The notes below the pieces were generated by a model. That model was not told the origin of the DNA. It saw only the letters and a program-made list of their open reading frames with translations, and did no database searches. DNA of 31,079 nt from Gammaproteobacteria bacterium (GTDB lineage Bacteria; Pseudomonadota; Gammaproteobacteria; Pseudomonadales; Halomonadaceae), in NCBI GenBank assembly GCA_023485185.1, contig JAMCZP010000326.1:1-31079 (forward strand). The letters are read 5' to 3'. Positions 24,284-31,079 of this stretch are shown one piece after another. Positions within the stretch are counted from its first letter, which is position 1; the number at the start of each line of letters is the position of its first letter. The position numbers and the translations under genes are program-made.

Positions 24284-25288
24284 TTACCCGCCGAACAAGT
24301 CGCTAAAGCGTTGTTTAAGCTCGGCTTCTTGCGCTAATGTCTGCTCAATGTCGACCGGCATCAGGTTAATGCTATCGCGCGCGGGGAAACCTTCCGGTGG
24401 AGTAATATCGTCACGGGCGGGCAAGTAGCCTTGTTGGCTAACCAATTCCTGGCCTTGTTGAGAGAGCACGAAATCAACAAATTTCTGTGCCGCATCCAGG
24501 TTGTCAGCGCCCTGCATAATCGCGACCGGTTCGGTAACCGCACTGACACCCTCGTCAGGGAACACAAACGCTACCGGTGAGCCTTTGACCGCTTCACGGA
24601 TAGGCAAAAAATCCACCACGATGCCGTAAGGTTTTGTGCCAGCGGCGACCGCGTTGAATACCCCGCCATTTCCGCCCTGCGCTTCGGTGCGATTAGCCTG
24701 TAACGCGTCGTAGTAATCTGCGCCTAGTTCAGGGTTGGCGCTAATCGCCGCCATGTGGATCAGCGCTGCACCGGAGTAAAGCGGGCTGGGCATGGTCACC
24801 ATGCCTTCATATTCAGGCTCCAGCAGGTCTTGCCAACTTTGCGGCTGATGCTCGGCACCGGTGTTATAGACAATGCCGGTGGTGATTAGCTTAGTGCCGT
24901 AGTAGTAGCCTTCAGGGTCATATAGCTCAGCGTCATAGCCGCTGCGCTCGTCGCTTAAGTAGGGCTGCAAGTGCCCCTCCTGCTTGAGCGACTCCATGGT
25001 CATGCTGTCGGCAATCAGCAGCACATCCGGGTTACTCACCCCAGCAGCAAGCTCCGAGCGCAGGCGAGTCATCAGCTGCGTTGTGCCGTCGCGAACCCAC
25101 TCCACTTCTATATCTGGGTAAGCCGCTTGAAAGGCATCAACTGTCTGCTGGGCATCGCTGTTAGGCTGACTGGTGTAGAGCGTCAACGATTCGTTAGCAA
25201 CAGCCTGAACAGAAAGGGCAAAGCTGGCTACCGCGACGGCAGTCGTAAGAGCAGAAACCGGGATAGATAGCAGGGGACGCTTCAACAT
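24284..25288 (-). CDS. ABC transporter periplasmic binding protein (AfuA / 2-aminoethylphosphonate-like)
   Basis: A 334-residue extracellular solute-binding protein with a signal peptide (cleavage near SVQAVANES, about residue 29-33). The mature protein has the two-lobed layout of the ferric and organophosphate group: LTLYTSQPNSDAQQTVDAF at the start, TTGIVYNTG near 136 and SPLYSGAALIHMAA near 168. The ferric-binding tyrosine pair (YxxxxYYG type) is not clear, although YYYGTKL near 128 is similar. Members of this family bind iron, hexose phosphates, phosphoglycerate or phosphonates. With a DeoR regulator and hydrolases beside it, a phosphorylated compound is favoured. GAGG precedes the ATG. 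Confidence 0.87.
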   Translation of the reverse strand: MLKRPLLSIPVSALTTAVAVASFALSVQAVANESLTLYTSQPNSDAQQTVDAFQAAYPDIEVEWVRDGTTQLMTRLRSELAAGVSNPDVLLIADSMTMESLKQEGHLQPYLSDERSGYDAELYDPEGYYYGTKLITTGIVYNTGAEHQPQSWQDLLEPEYEGMVTMPSPLYSGAALIHMAAISANPELGADYYDALQANRTEAQGGNGGVFNAVAAGTKPYGIVVDFLPIREAVKGSPVAFVFPDEGVSAVTEPVAIMQGADNLDAAQKFVDFVLSQQGQELVSQQGYLPARDDITPPEGFPARDSINLMPVDIEQTLAQEAELKQRFSDLFGG

Positions 25289-25322
25289 GGGAAAACCTCA
25301 AGTGAGTGAACCCCACCTAAGC

Positions 25323-25354
25323 TACTGTCATCTGCTTACAACAAAGTGACAGTA
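25323..25354. promoter_or_regulatory. Inverted repeat between the binding-protein and DeoR genes
   Basis: TACTGTCA (25323-25330) and TGACAGTA (25347-25354) are perfect 8-bp inverted repeats with a 16-base spacer, about 24 bp centre to centre. They lie in the shared intergenic region, 34 bp from the binding-protein start. The spacing suits a dimeric regulator touching two turns, or a leader hairpin of the transporter mRNA. Confidence 0.45.
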
Positions 25355-25356
25355 CG

Positions 25357-25407
25357 CTTTCGTTTGGTACTTTTTTACTTTCGTTCTCTGCTTAATCTGC
25401 TTTCGTC
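25357..25407 (+). promoter_or_regulatory. Three TTTCGT direct repeats, likely DeoR-family operator
   Basis: CTTTCGTT at 25357-25364, CTTTCGTT at 25378-25385 and CTTTCGTC at 25400-25407 repeat at 21 and 22 bp, two helical turns. CTTTCGTT-type sequences are characteristic of E. coli DeoR-family sites (AgaR, SrlR, GlpR). The repeats lie just before the DeoR-family gene and upstream of the divergent transporter operon, so the regulator probably binds here and controls both. Confidence 0.65.
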
Positions 25408-25423
25408 CCGTTGTGAGGTAGCC

Positions 25424-26176
25424 ATGCGCCAGTTCGAACGTCGTCAACTGTTGTTGCAGCGTATCCACTCTGAAGGCCGCCAATCGTTGGATGTATTGGC
25501 GCAGCTCTGTAACGTGTCGGTGCAGACCCTGCGAGGGGATATTCGCTACTTAGCTGATAAAGGCTTAGTGCTGCGTCGCCAGGGCGAAGTGCTGCCGTTT
25601 CCTGAGCAGGAGAACATTGGCTATGACCAGCGCCAGATAGTTAATGTGGCGGGTAAACGACAAATCGCAGCCCGCGCTGCAAGCCTAGTGCAAGATCATC
25701 AGGCGCTGTTTTTAGGCACGGGCACGACGGTTGAGCAATTGGCGGATGCGCTCAGTGACAAGCAAGGCCTGCATATCATGACCAATAACCTACATGCGTT
25801 GATTAAGCTGTGTCAGTTGAAGTGTGAGTTAGTGGTGGCTGGTGGGCGGGTGCGTCGTCGCGATCAGGATGTGATCGGCGGTGATGCCTGGCGCTTTTTT
25901 CAACGCTACCGTGCTGATGTAGGCATTGTGTCGGTGGGCGGAATGGATAGCTATGGGCAGCTTTATGATTACAACGATGATGAAGTCATGGCTCGTGAAG
26001 CACTATTAGCCCACTCCAGTTACCGCGTGCTGGTGCTGGATAAAACCAAGTTTGACCTGCCGCTGCGCTGTACAGCAGGTCAACTAGGTGATTACGACGC
26101 GGTCGTGACCGATGTGCCGCTCCCGGATAAGATAAGAAGCCCGCTGGCGGCTCAAGGCATTAGGTTTTTGGGTTGA
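25424..26176 (+). CDS. DeoR/GlpR-family transcriptional regulator
   Basis: A 250-residue repressor-type protein. The N-terminal DeoR helix-turn-helix (LDVLAQLCNVSVQTLRGDIR near residue 22) is followed by the phosphosugar-binding domain with FLGTGTTVEQLADAL near 96, MTNNLHAL near 118, GGRVRRRDQDVIG near 139 and DDEVMAREALL near 183. Ligands of the family are usually phosphorylated sugars or polyols. I chose ATG 25424 behind GAGGT; the frame stays open to GTG-type starts upstream, but these would cross the repeat operator. The gene is divergent from the transporter operon, which is its likely target. Confidence 0.9.
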   Translation: MRQFERRQLLLQRIHSEGRQSLDVLAQLCNVSVQTLRGDIRYLADKGLVLRRQGEVLPFPEQENIGYDQRQIVNVAGKRQIAARAASLVQDHQALFLGTGTTVEQLADALSDKQGLHIMTNNLHALIKLCQLKCELVVAGGRVRRRDQDVIGGDAWRFFQRYRADVGIVSVGGMDSYGQLYDYNDDEVMAREALLAHSSYRVLVLDKTKFDLPLRCTAGQLGDYDAVVTDVPLPDKIRSPLAAQGIRFLG

Positions 26177-26237
26177 CGGTGCGCTGCCCTGGTTACTGCT
26201 ATGCTTAATGTCTATTACGGACGCGAGGATCGCAGCG

Positions 26238-26504
26238 ATGGCAGGTGGATGGGCAAAGGATGGTGCCGAACAAGAGCAGATAGAAAGCACGTTGGACGAT
26301 GCAGTACAGCGTGCGCGTAGCCAACTGCCGCAGGGCGAAAGCCTTGAGGTTTGTGAAGAGTGCGGTGATCCCATCCCCGAAGCGCGCCGTAAGGCGATGC
26401 CTGGCGTTCGGCTCTGCGTAGCATGCCAGAGCGAGCTAGACAAAAAACAGTCGAATTTTAGTGGCTATAACCGCCGCGGCAGTAAAGATAGCCAACTTCG
26501 TTAA
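26238..26504 (+). CDS. ybiI: DksA/TraR-type C4 zinc finger protein (YbiI)
   Basis: An 88-residue protein, the same length as E. coli YbiI and very similar at both ends (MAGGWAKD at the start, GYNRRGSKDSQLR at the end). The four-cysteine zinc finger is C-x2-C near residue 38 (VCEECGDPIPEARR) with the second pair in RLCVACQSE. It lacks the long coiled coil of DksA, so binding in the RNA polymerase secondary channel is uncertain. I chose ATG 26238 because GAGGA precedes it and the length matches. Confidence 0.9.
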   Translation: MAGGWAKDGAEQEQIESTLDDAVQRARSQLPQGESLEVCEECGDPIPEARRKAMPGVRLCVACQSELDKKQSNFSGYNRRGSKDSQLR

Positions 26505-26660
26505 TGCTCCCGTTAAACTGCGGGAAGACCTGGAATCCACAATTAATAGTGACGGCAACAGTGCCCTTACTAGCTTTTAAACGTTAACCTCTCAAAACTA
26601 ACGTGTTTGAGTTTCGTCTTCGAGCGAGAATATACGCAAAAGTTTTGTGAGGATTGGCCT

Positions 26661-27923
26661 GTGGAGATTGAACAACATTACCGCGCGCTCAGCGTCGACA
26701 CTCTATCCCAACGGCTTGGGGGTGTTGAAGCGGTGGCTAGTCGAGTGGGCGGAGAACCCGCTAGCTGGGACATTCGAGAGGTGGGTGACGGCAACCTCAA
26801 CCTCGTGTTTATTGTCTCCGGTGACGCAGGCAGTGTCGTGGTAAAACAGGCGCTTCCCTATGTACGCATGGTGGGCGAAAGTTGGCCGCTACCGATTTAT
26901 CGTGCCCACTTTGAATACTATGCGTTGGTTCGACAAGCTAAGCGCGCGCCCGGCATTGCACCAGAGGTGTACTACTTCGACAAACCCCAGGCGCTGTTTG
27001 TGATGGAGTACCTTCACCCCCACACGATTCTGCGCCGCAAGTTAATCAACGGTGAGCGAGTTGCCCAGCTTGGCGAAACCATTGGCCAGTTCTGCGCACG
27101 CACAGCGTTTCGCGGCTCTGAGCTTTCGTTGAGCAGCCCTGAGAAAAAGGCGGATGTAGGATTGTTCTCAGGCAATGTAGCAATACCCGCGATCACCGAG
27201 TCTCTAGTATTTACTGACCCCTATTACGGCGCCGAGATGAACCACCACACACCGGAGCTTTCACCGGTGGTGGATGAGCTGCGCCGCAATACCCGTTTAA
27301 AAGCAAAGGTGCAGCGGCTATTGATGAAGTTCACTGCCAATACCGAAACCATGCTGCACGGTGATCTGCACTCCGGCTCGATTATGGCCACCGATACGGA
27401 AGTACGGGTCATTGACCCAGAGTTCTCTCAGTACGGCCCAATGGCGTTTGATCTGGGTATGGCAGTCGCTAACTTCCTGATGGCTTATTTCAGCCAACCT
27501 GCCCATCGCTCGGTGGAGGAGCTTGAGTCGTATCAGGCATGGATTTTGGAGGTTATTGAGGCGTGCTTTAACAGCTTCGATGCCGAGTTCCGCCACCTGT
27601 GGCAAACCGAGCGGACGGGCATTCTGTTTCCGAAAACCTTGTTTGAAGACCAGGGTAATAGCGCCGACGACGCCTGCGATGCGCTGCTTGACGAGATACG
27701 TCTGGATGCCCTGGCCTACTGCGGTATTGAAATGCACCGCCGGGTGCTATCGCTGGCCCACAACGCCGACTTTGAAGAGATTAAGGACACGGCCCAGCGT
27801 GCCAAGCTTGAAGCACGTAATGTGCTGATGGGCCAAGCGCTAATTCTTGAACCGGAAGCCTACAGTGACCTTGCTGCTCTGACGGATCTTGCAAGAACGT
27901 ATAACCAGCAAGAGGTGTTGTAA
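26661..27923 (+). CDS. mtnK: S-methyl-5-thioribose kinase
   Basis: A 420-residue kinase that phosphorylates methylthioribose at O1 in methionine salvage. Family motifs are EVGDGNLNLVF near residue 38 (nucleotide loop), MLHGDLHSGSIMA near 230 (catalytic Asp) and DPEFSQYGPMAFDLG near 252 (metal-binding). I prefer the GTG at 26661: GTGAGGA (26647-26653) lies 7 bases upstream, and the resulting N-terminus fits the family length (about 400). A TTG at 26607 is in frame but has no site. Its presence implies an MTA nucleosidase (Pfs type) elsewhere rather than the phosphorylase route. It is convergent with the mtnBCD operon. Confidence 0.92.
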   Translation: MEIEQHYRALSVDTLSQRLGGVEAVASRVGGEPASWDIREVGDGNLNLVFIVSGDAGSVVVKQALPYVRMVGESWPLPIYRAHFEYYALVRQAKRAPGIAPEVYYFDKPQALFVMEYLHPHTILRRKLINGERVAQLGETIGQFCARTAFRGSELSLSSPEKKADVGLFSGNVAIPAITESLVFTDPYYGAEMNHHTPELSPVVDELRRNTRLKAKVQRLLMKFTANTETMLHGDLHSGSIMATDTEVRVIDPEFSQYGPMAFDLGMAVANFLMAYFSQPAHRSVEELESYQAWILEVIEACFNSFDAEFRHLWQTERTGILFPKTLFEDQGNSADDACDALLDEIRLDALAYCGIEMHRRVLSLAHNADFEEIKDTAQRAKLEARNVLMGQALILEPEAYSDLAALTDLARTYNQQEVL

Positions 27924-27975
27924 TAAAAGATCAAGTAATAGCAGTATTAGCGTGAGAAGCTTACTCAGGCGCCGC

Positions 27976-28062
27976 TGTCATTGCGAGGAGCGCAGCGACG
28001 CGGCAATCTCTACCGGTGATGGCAAATCAACCTGAGATCGCCGCGCTTCGCTCGCGATGACA
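27976..28062. repeat. Degenerate palindromic repeat between mtnK and mtnD (REP-like)
   Basis: The left arm (27976-28010, TGTCATTGCGAGGAGCGCAG and on to CGGCAATCTC) and the right arm (28034-28062, GAGATCGCCGCGCTTCGCTC and on to GATGACA) are imperfect inverted repeats; the right arm is 6 bp shorter. The TCATTGCGAGGAGCGCAGCG type is a dispersed palindrome known from many proteobacterial intergenic regions. It sits between two convergent genes and may serve as terminator or mRNA stabiliser. The rest of the 218-bp gap holds nothing I recognise. Confidence 0.65.
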
Positions 28063-28141
28063 TAAACAGCCCTGATGTTACTTGGCTATGTTTTATCTAT
28101 GTTTTAGCGATGTCCTCAGTGCCATATGTAGCGTCCCCATT

Positions 28142-28690
28142 TTAAAGCTGATCCAAACGGTCAAACTTTCCGGCGATATCGCTCTCTGTCCAGTGGGGTA
28201 CCCAGCCTTCCACGTTATCGAAGAAGCGTAGTGCGGTGAATTCCGGCGTGGGGCCCATATCGAACCAGTGGGGGGTGTTGGCCGGTACGCTGATCAGGTC
28301 ATTGCGGGTACACAGTACCTGATACACCTTGTCTTCAATGTGCAGGCAGAACAGCCCCTGACCTTTAACGAAGAAGCGCACTTCATCTTCGTGATGACGG
28401 TGCTCGTTCAAGAACTTCTGCCGCATGGCGTCTTTTTCTGGGTGCGTGGGCACCATGTGCAGCACATCCACGGTCTGGTAGCCGCCCTTGGCCTTCACCC
28501 GGTCTATATCTTCCTGGTAAAGCGCCAGGATATCTTCCTGGGTAGCGTCGTCAGCAATCTCGCCCGGTGTCGCCCAGCGCTCAAACAGCACGCCTACCTT
28601 GTTTAGCTCAGCGGTAATTTGCTCGCCGTCAGTGGTGTCGATCAGCGCATCGCTCGGGTTCTGATCAGCAAATACTTTCAGTTGCGACAT
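28142..28690 (-). CDS. mtnD: Acireductone dioxygenase
   Basis: A 182-residue cupin metalloenzyme that converts the acireductone of methionine salvage to the keto acid precursor of methionine (Fe form) or to methylthiopropionate, formate and CO (Ni form). The metal ligands are visible in EHRHHEDEVRFFVKG (HxHxxxxE) near residue 95 and in TPHWFDMG near 138. The chain length matches the family (about 180). It is the last gene of mtnB-mtnC-mtnD, 35 bp after mtnC, and its TAA lies at the edge of a gap with a palindromic repeat. Confidence 0.95.
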   Translation of the reverse strand: MSQLKVFADQNPSDALIDTTDGEQITAELNKVGVLFERWATPGEIADDATQEDILALYQEDIDRVKAKGGYQTVDVLHMVPTHPEKDAMRQKFLNEHRHHEDEVRFFVKGQGLFCLHIEDKVYQVLCTRNDLISVPANTPHWFDMGPTPEFTALRFFDNVEGWVPHWTESDIAGKFDRLDQL

Positions 28691-28725
28691 CGTAGGCTCT
28701 CCTTAAAAGTGACAGGCAGTAACGT

Positions 28726-29412
28726 TTATAGCGCAATCTCATCAAAGCGGGTGACGCAAGCGTGATGTTCACCGGCCTGAGTACCTTCGCGCACCAGCTG
28801 CAGCGTTTGCATTCCCGCCTGCTTGGCGGCGTCTAGCTCTTCGACCACATCAGACAAGAACAGCACTGCATCTGCAGGTAGGTCAAGTTCTGTGACAATA
28901 CGCTGATAGGCAGTGGCTTCGCGCTTATGGCCAATATGGGTGTCAAAGTAGCCGCTAAACAGCGAGGTTAAATCGCCCTCATCGCTATAGCCAAACAGCA
29001 GTTTTTGGGCTTGAACAGAGCCGGATGAGTAAACGTAAAGCGCTTTGCCAGCCTCTTTCCATTGGCGTAGGGCGGGGGCTACGTCGCGATACAAATGGCC
29101 TGTAAAGTCGCCGCGCTGGTAGCCATCCGCCCACACCATGCCCTGCAGGGCTTTTAGTGGGGTGACTTTCTGATCAGTCTCGATCCAGTGCAGTAGTTGA
29201 TTAATGACCGCTTCCAGCGAGGCATCTGGAGCGCCCATTTCGCTGCGCACCGCATCAATCTGCTCGGCGACGGCCGGAGTGTCTGCGTTAGCACTTAGAA
29301 AGTCAGGCAACTTATCGTGGGCGTAGGGGAACAGCACCTTATGCACGAAGTTAATATCCGTGGTGGTGCCTTCAATATCGGTCACAATCGCGCGGACTGT
29401 TGGGTTACTCAT
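28726..29412 (-). CDS. mtnC: Enolase-phosphatase E1 (2,3-diketo-5-methylthiopentyl-1-phosphate)
   Basis: A 228-residue bifunctional HAD enzyme that enolises and dephosphorylates the methionine salvage diketone phosphate. HAD motif I is VTDIEGTTTDINFVHKVLFP near residue 10, where glutamate replaces the second aspartate, as usual for MtnC. Motif II is YVYSSGSVQAQKLLFGYS near 126 and motif IV is LFLSDVVEELDAAKQAG near 180. The ATG lies in the last unit of a 14-bp tandem repeat and lacks a clear ribosome binding site, so its translation may depend on mtnB. Confidence 0.94.
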   Translation of the reverse strand: MSNPTVRAIVTDIEGTTTDINFVHKVLFPYAHDKLPDFLSANADTPAVAEQIDAVRSEMGAPDASLEAVINQLLHWIETDQKVTPLKALQGMVWADGYQRGDFTGHLYRDVAPALRQWKEAGKALYVYSSGSVQAQKLLFGYSDEGDLTSLFSGYFDTHIGHKREATAYQRIVTELDLPADAVLFLSDVVEELDAAKQAGMQTLQLVREGTQAGEHHACVTRFDEIAL

Positions 29413-29462
29413 TTAAGGCTACTCATTTAAGACTGTTCATTTAAGACTACTTATTTAAGCCC
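29407..29462 (-). repeat. Four 14-bp tandem repeats joining mtnB stop and mtnC start
   Basis: Four units (29407, 29421, 29435, 29449) with plus-strand consensus ACTCATTTAAGACT. On the minus strand each reads AGTCTTAAATGAGT, so TAA, ATG and TGA overlap in every unit; in the unit nearest mtnB the ATG is changed to ATA. The mtnB stop lies in the fourth unit and the mtnC start in the first. Units 3 and 2 each encode a 5-codon frame whose TGA overlaps the next ATG (ATGA). Confidence 0.7.
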
Positions 29463-30042
29463 AGCGACTCTCTTCAAGAACACAGGCGAGTAAAAACTCG
29501 ATAGCTTCCAGGTGGCGGCGGCAGCTGGCGATACTATCGCCCACGGCGTAAATGCCGTGGCCCGCGACCAAAAAGCCCCAAGGCATCGGCCAGCCGAGTC
29601 GCACATGCTCGGCCAGCTCTTCCATATCCTGGGAGTTGGGCACTACCGGCAAGTGAATAGTAGCGTCATGAGTCACGTTAGCGGCTAGCGCTTTTTGCAT
29701 CTCAAAGCCAGTCAGCTCAATGCCCTGCGGAAAGCGCCGCGAGAGTACCGTGCTGGCTACCGTATGGGTGTGCAACACGCAGTGAATGGTACTGTCTAAA
29801 CGATAGAGAGCAGCATGCAGGTCGCTCTCTGCGCTAGGCTTGCCGCTACCTTCAAGCACCTTTCCATCAAGGTCGCACAGCAACAGGTCATCGGCTTGAA
29901 TACGGGTTTTATCCCGCCCTGAAGCGGTGACAAGATAGCCCGTTTCAGTACGGGCGGAAAAGTTGCCGCCGGTGGCGGGTGTCCAGCCTTGCTGCGCCGC
30001 CCATGAAATGGCGTCCAGTAGTTCAGTTTGTCGCGTCATCAT
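29455..30042 (-). CDS. mtnB: Methylthioribulose-1-phosphate dehydratase
   Basis: A 195-residue class II aldolase-fold zinc enzyme that dehydrates methylthioribulose 1-phosphate. The zinc histidine pair is in VLHTHTVAST near residue 96, and the third ligand lies in the LVAGHGIYAVG stretch near 157. The N-terminal TPATGGNFSAR block is the family phosphate-binding region. Two adjacent ATGs (30042 and 30039) are possible; GAGG lies 13 bases upstream, rather far. A third start at 30075 has no site. It is the first gene of mtnB-C-D and diverges from mtnA. Confidence 0.92.
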   Translation of the reverse strand: MMTRQTELLDAISWAAQQGWTPATGGNFSARTETGYLVTASGRDKTRIQADDLLLCDLDGKVLEGSGKPSAESDLHAALYRLDSTIHCVLHTHTVASTVLSRRFPQGIELTGFEMQKALAANVTHDATIHLPVVPNSQDMEELAEHVRLGWPMPWGFLVAGHGIYAVGDSIASCRRHLEAIEFLLACVLEESRWA

Positions 30043-30082
30043 AGGATCTGCATCGCCTCTTCTAATGGCAGCCATTCTATAT

Positions 30083-30126
30083 GATAAGCTTCGCGCCTGA
30101 TAAGCTTCGCGCCTGATAAGCCGCGC
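30083..30126. repeat. 16-bp tandem repeat in the mtnB-mtnA intergenic region
   Basis: GATAAGCTTCGCGCCT occurs exactly twice in a row (30083-30098, 30099-30114), with a third copy broken after GATAAGC (30115-30126, GATAAGCCGCGC). It occupies the centre of the 127-bp region between the divergent mtnB and mtnA starts, where promoters and operators must lie. TATGAT at 30080-30085 could be a plus-strand -10, but I see no -35. Confidence 0.55.
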
Positions 30127-30169
30127 TGTTGTTCAGTTAGTCAAGTTCAAGTGCTCAAGGAGTCCATCA

Positions 30170-31079
30170 ATGCCTCTTCTTCAATCACGCAGTTTGCGGG
30201 TTTATGCCGACTACGTTGAGTATTTGGATCAGTCCCAACTGCCCCAGACGGAGCAGTGGGTACGCTGTGACTCTCCCGAGGCGTGGCAGGGTGCGGTTAA
30301 GAATCTAGCCATTCGTGGCGCACCGCTGATTGGTTTGAGCGCCGCTTTCGTGCTGGCGCAGTATGCCGCTCGCCACCCTAAAAGCGATTGGCAGGAGGTC
30401 AGCGATCGCCTGCGTGCCACGCGCCCGACGGCCGTGAATCTTATGTACTGCCTGGATGCCATGGAGGCCTGCTTTGAGCAAGGCCCCAACGCCCTGACCG
30501 AACGTGCAGCCGCGCTGTTTGCCGAAGACCGGGCGCTTTGCCAACAAATGGCCGAGCGGGGCGCTGACTTGTTGCAAACGGGCGACCGCGTGCTTACTCA
30601 TTGCAACACCGGGGCGCTGGCGACTGCTGGCGTTGGTACAGCGATTGGCGCGCTGGCGGTGGCTAAGCAGCGTGGCATTGAACTACATGTGTATGTGGAT
30701 GAAACCCGGCCGCTGCTGCAAGGTGGCCGCTTAACCGCCTGGGAAATGGCCGATTTAGGCATTTCCTACCAACTGATTGCCGATAGCATGGCCGCCAGCC
30801 TAATGGCAGCAGGGAAAGTCGACAAAGTGATGGTCGGCGCCGACCGTATCTGCGCCAACGGCGACTTCGCCAACAAAGTGGGTACTTACATGCTGGCGGT
30901 GGTAGCTCATTACCACCAAGTGCCATTTTACGTGGTAGCCCCTTACACAACGGTAGATCCCGCCTGTGCCACCGGCGCGGATATTCCCATTGAGCAGCGC
31001 GACCCTGCCGAGATCCGTGGTGCGGCTGGTGCCTTTGGCGAGGTCATGTGGGCACCCAGTGATGCCCCGGTGTGGAACC
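30170..31079 (+). CDS. mtnA: Methylthioribose-1-phosphate isomerase, 3'-partial
   Basis: This enzyme converts methylthioribose 1-phosphate to methylthioribulose 1-phosphate, linking MtnK to MtnB. About 303 residues are inside the window of roughly 350-370 for the family. Motifs in order: NLAIRGAPLIG near residue 46, LTHCNTGALATAG near 143 (active-site cysteine), VDETRPLLQGGRLTAWEM near 176 and MVGADRICANGDFANKVGTY near 220 (catalytic aspartate). The ATG at 30170 is preceded by CAAGGAG. The frame is open to the window end. It is divergent from mtnBCD. Confidence 0.95.
   Translation, partial: MPLLQSRSLRVYADYVEYLDQSQLPQTEQWVRCDSPEAWQGAVKNLAIRGAPLIGLSAAFVLAQYAARHPKSDWQEVSDRLRATRPTAVNLMYCLDAMEACFEQGPNALTERAAALFAEDRALCQQMAERGADLLQTGDRVLTHCNTGALATAGVGTAIGALAVAKQRGIELHVYVDETRPLLQGGRLTAWEMADLGISYQLIADSMAASLMAAGKVDKVMVGADRICANGDFANKVGTYMLAVVAHYHQVPFYVVAPYTTVDPACATGADIPIEQRDPAEIRGAAGAFGEVMWAPSDAPVWN

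Noticed and set aside
24284..25288. Naming the binding protein as a ferric iron receptor
   Set aside because: The family is mixed; the tyrosine pattern is not clear and the operon partners point to an organophosphate instead.
26505..26660. Possible riboswitch or small RNA before mtnK
   Set aside because: Only a weak 5-bp hairpin (TCCCG/CGGGA at 26508-26525) is visible, and no SAM or other riboswitch core is recognisable.
27924..28141. CRISPR or insertion sequence in the mtnK-mtnD gap
   Set aside because: There is one imperfect palindrome, no regular repeat-spacer pattern, and no transposase frame.

Overview
The window (about 57% GC by eye, densely packed, short intergenic gaps) looks like a chromosomal segment of a gammaproteobacterium. 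The protein set points to the Halomonas group: an FdhABC respiratory formate dehydrogenase, a TRAP-type malonate cluster, YjfI-C and YbiI proteins close to the E. coli versions, and a complete-looking methionine salvage set. The genus is an inference; no rRNA or tRNA gene is present. I see no prophage, insertion sequence, CRISPR array or obvious foreign island. Two genes are cut by the window edges: the formate dehydrogenase alpha subunit on the left and mtnA on the right.

Layout. 1-4.4 kb (+): fdhA (Cys-type, not Sec), fdhB and fdhC, closed by a clear terminator at 4453-4480. 4.5-6.6 kb (+): a DUF1244 protein, moaB and moeA with overlapping start and stop codons; the last two serve the molybdenum cofactor that the formate dehydrogenase needs. 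6.6-10.9 kb (-): six genes in the order yjfI-yjfJ-yjfK-yjfL-yjfM-yjfC, an operon of unknown function with a DUF2170 protein, a PspA-like coiled coil, a DUF2491 protein, a DUF350 membrane protein, a DUF1190 lipoprotein and an ATP-grasp ligase. 11.0-17.7 kb: malonate uptake and use. A TRAP transporter (dctP, dctQ, dctM), malonyl-CoA decarboxylase and malonyl-CoA synthetase lie on the minus strand, and a divergent GntR regulator lies on the plus strand. 17.8-20.0 kb (+): a GlxA-type regulator overlapping an MFS exporter gene.

20.0-26.2 kb: on the minus strand, a binding protein, a fused double permease, an ATPase, a beta-CASP-like metallo-hydrolase and a PNKP-like HAD phosphatase form one tightly packed operon. 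A DeoR-family regulator is divergent from it. The shared intergenic region carries three TTTCGT-type direct repeats spaced 21-22 bp, typical of DeoR-family operators. I infer uptake and breakdown of a phosphorylated organic compound. 26.2-31.1 kb: ybiI (zinc finger), then methionine salvage genes: mtnK (+), a convergent mtnB-mtnC-mtnD operon (-) and a divergent mtnA (+).

The parts most worth a second look are the yjfI-C operon, the ABC/beta-CASP/HAD/DeoR module, the nested minicistron repeats between mtnB and mtnC, and the 12-bp hairpin directly before the fdhB ribosome binding site.
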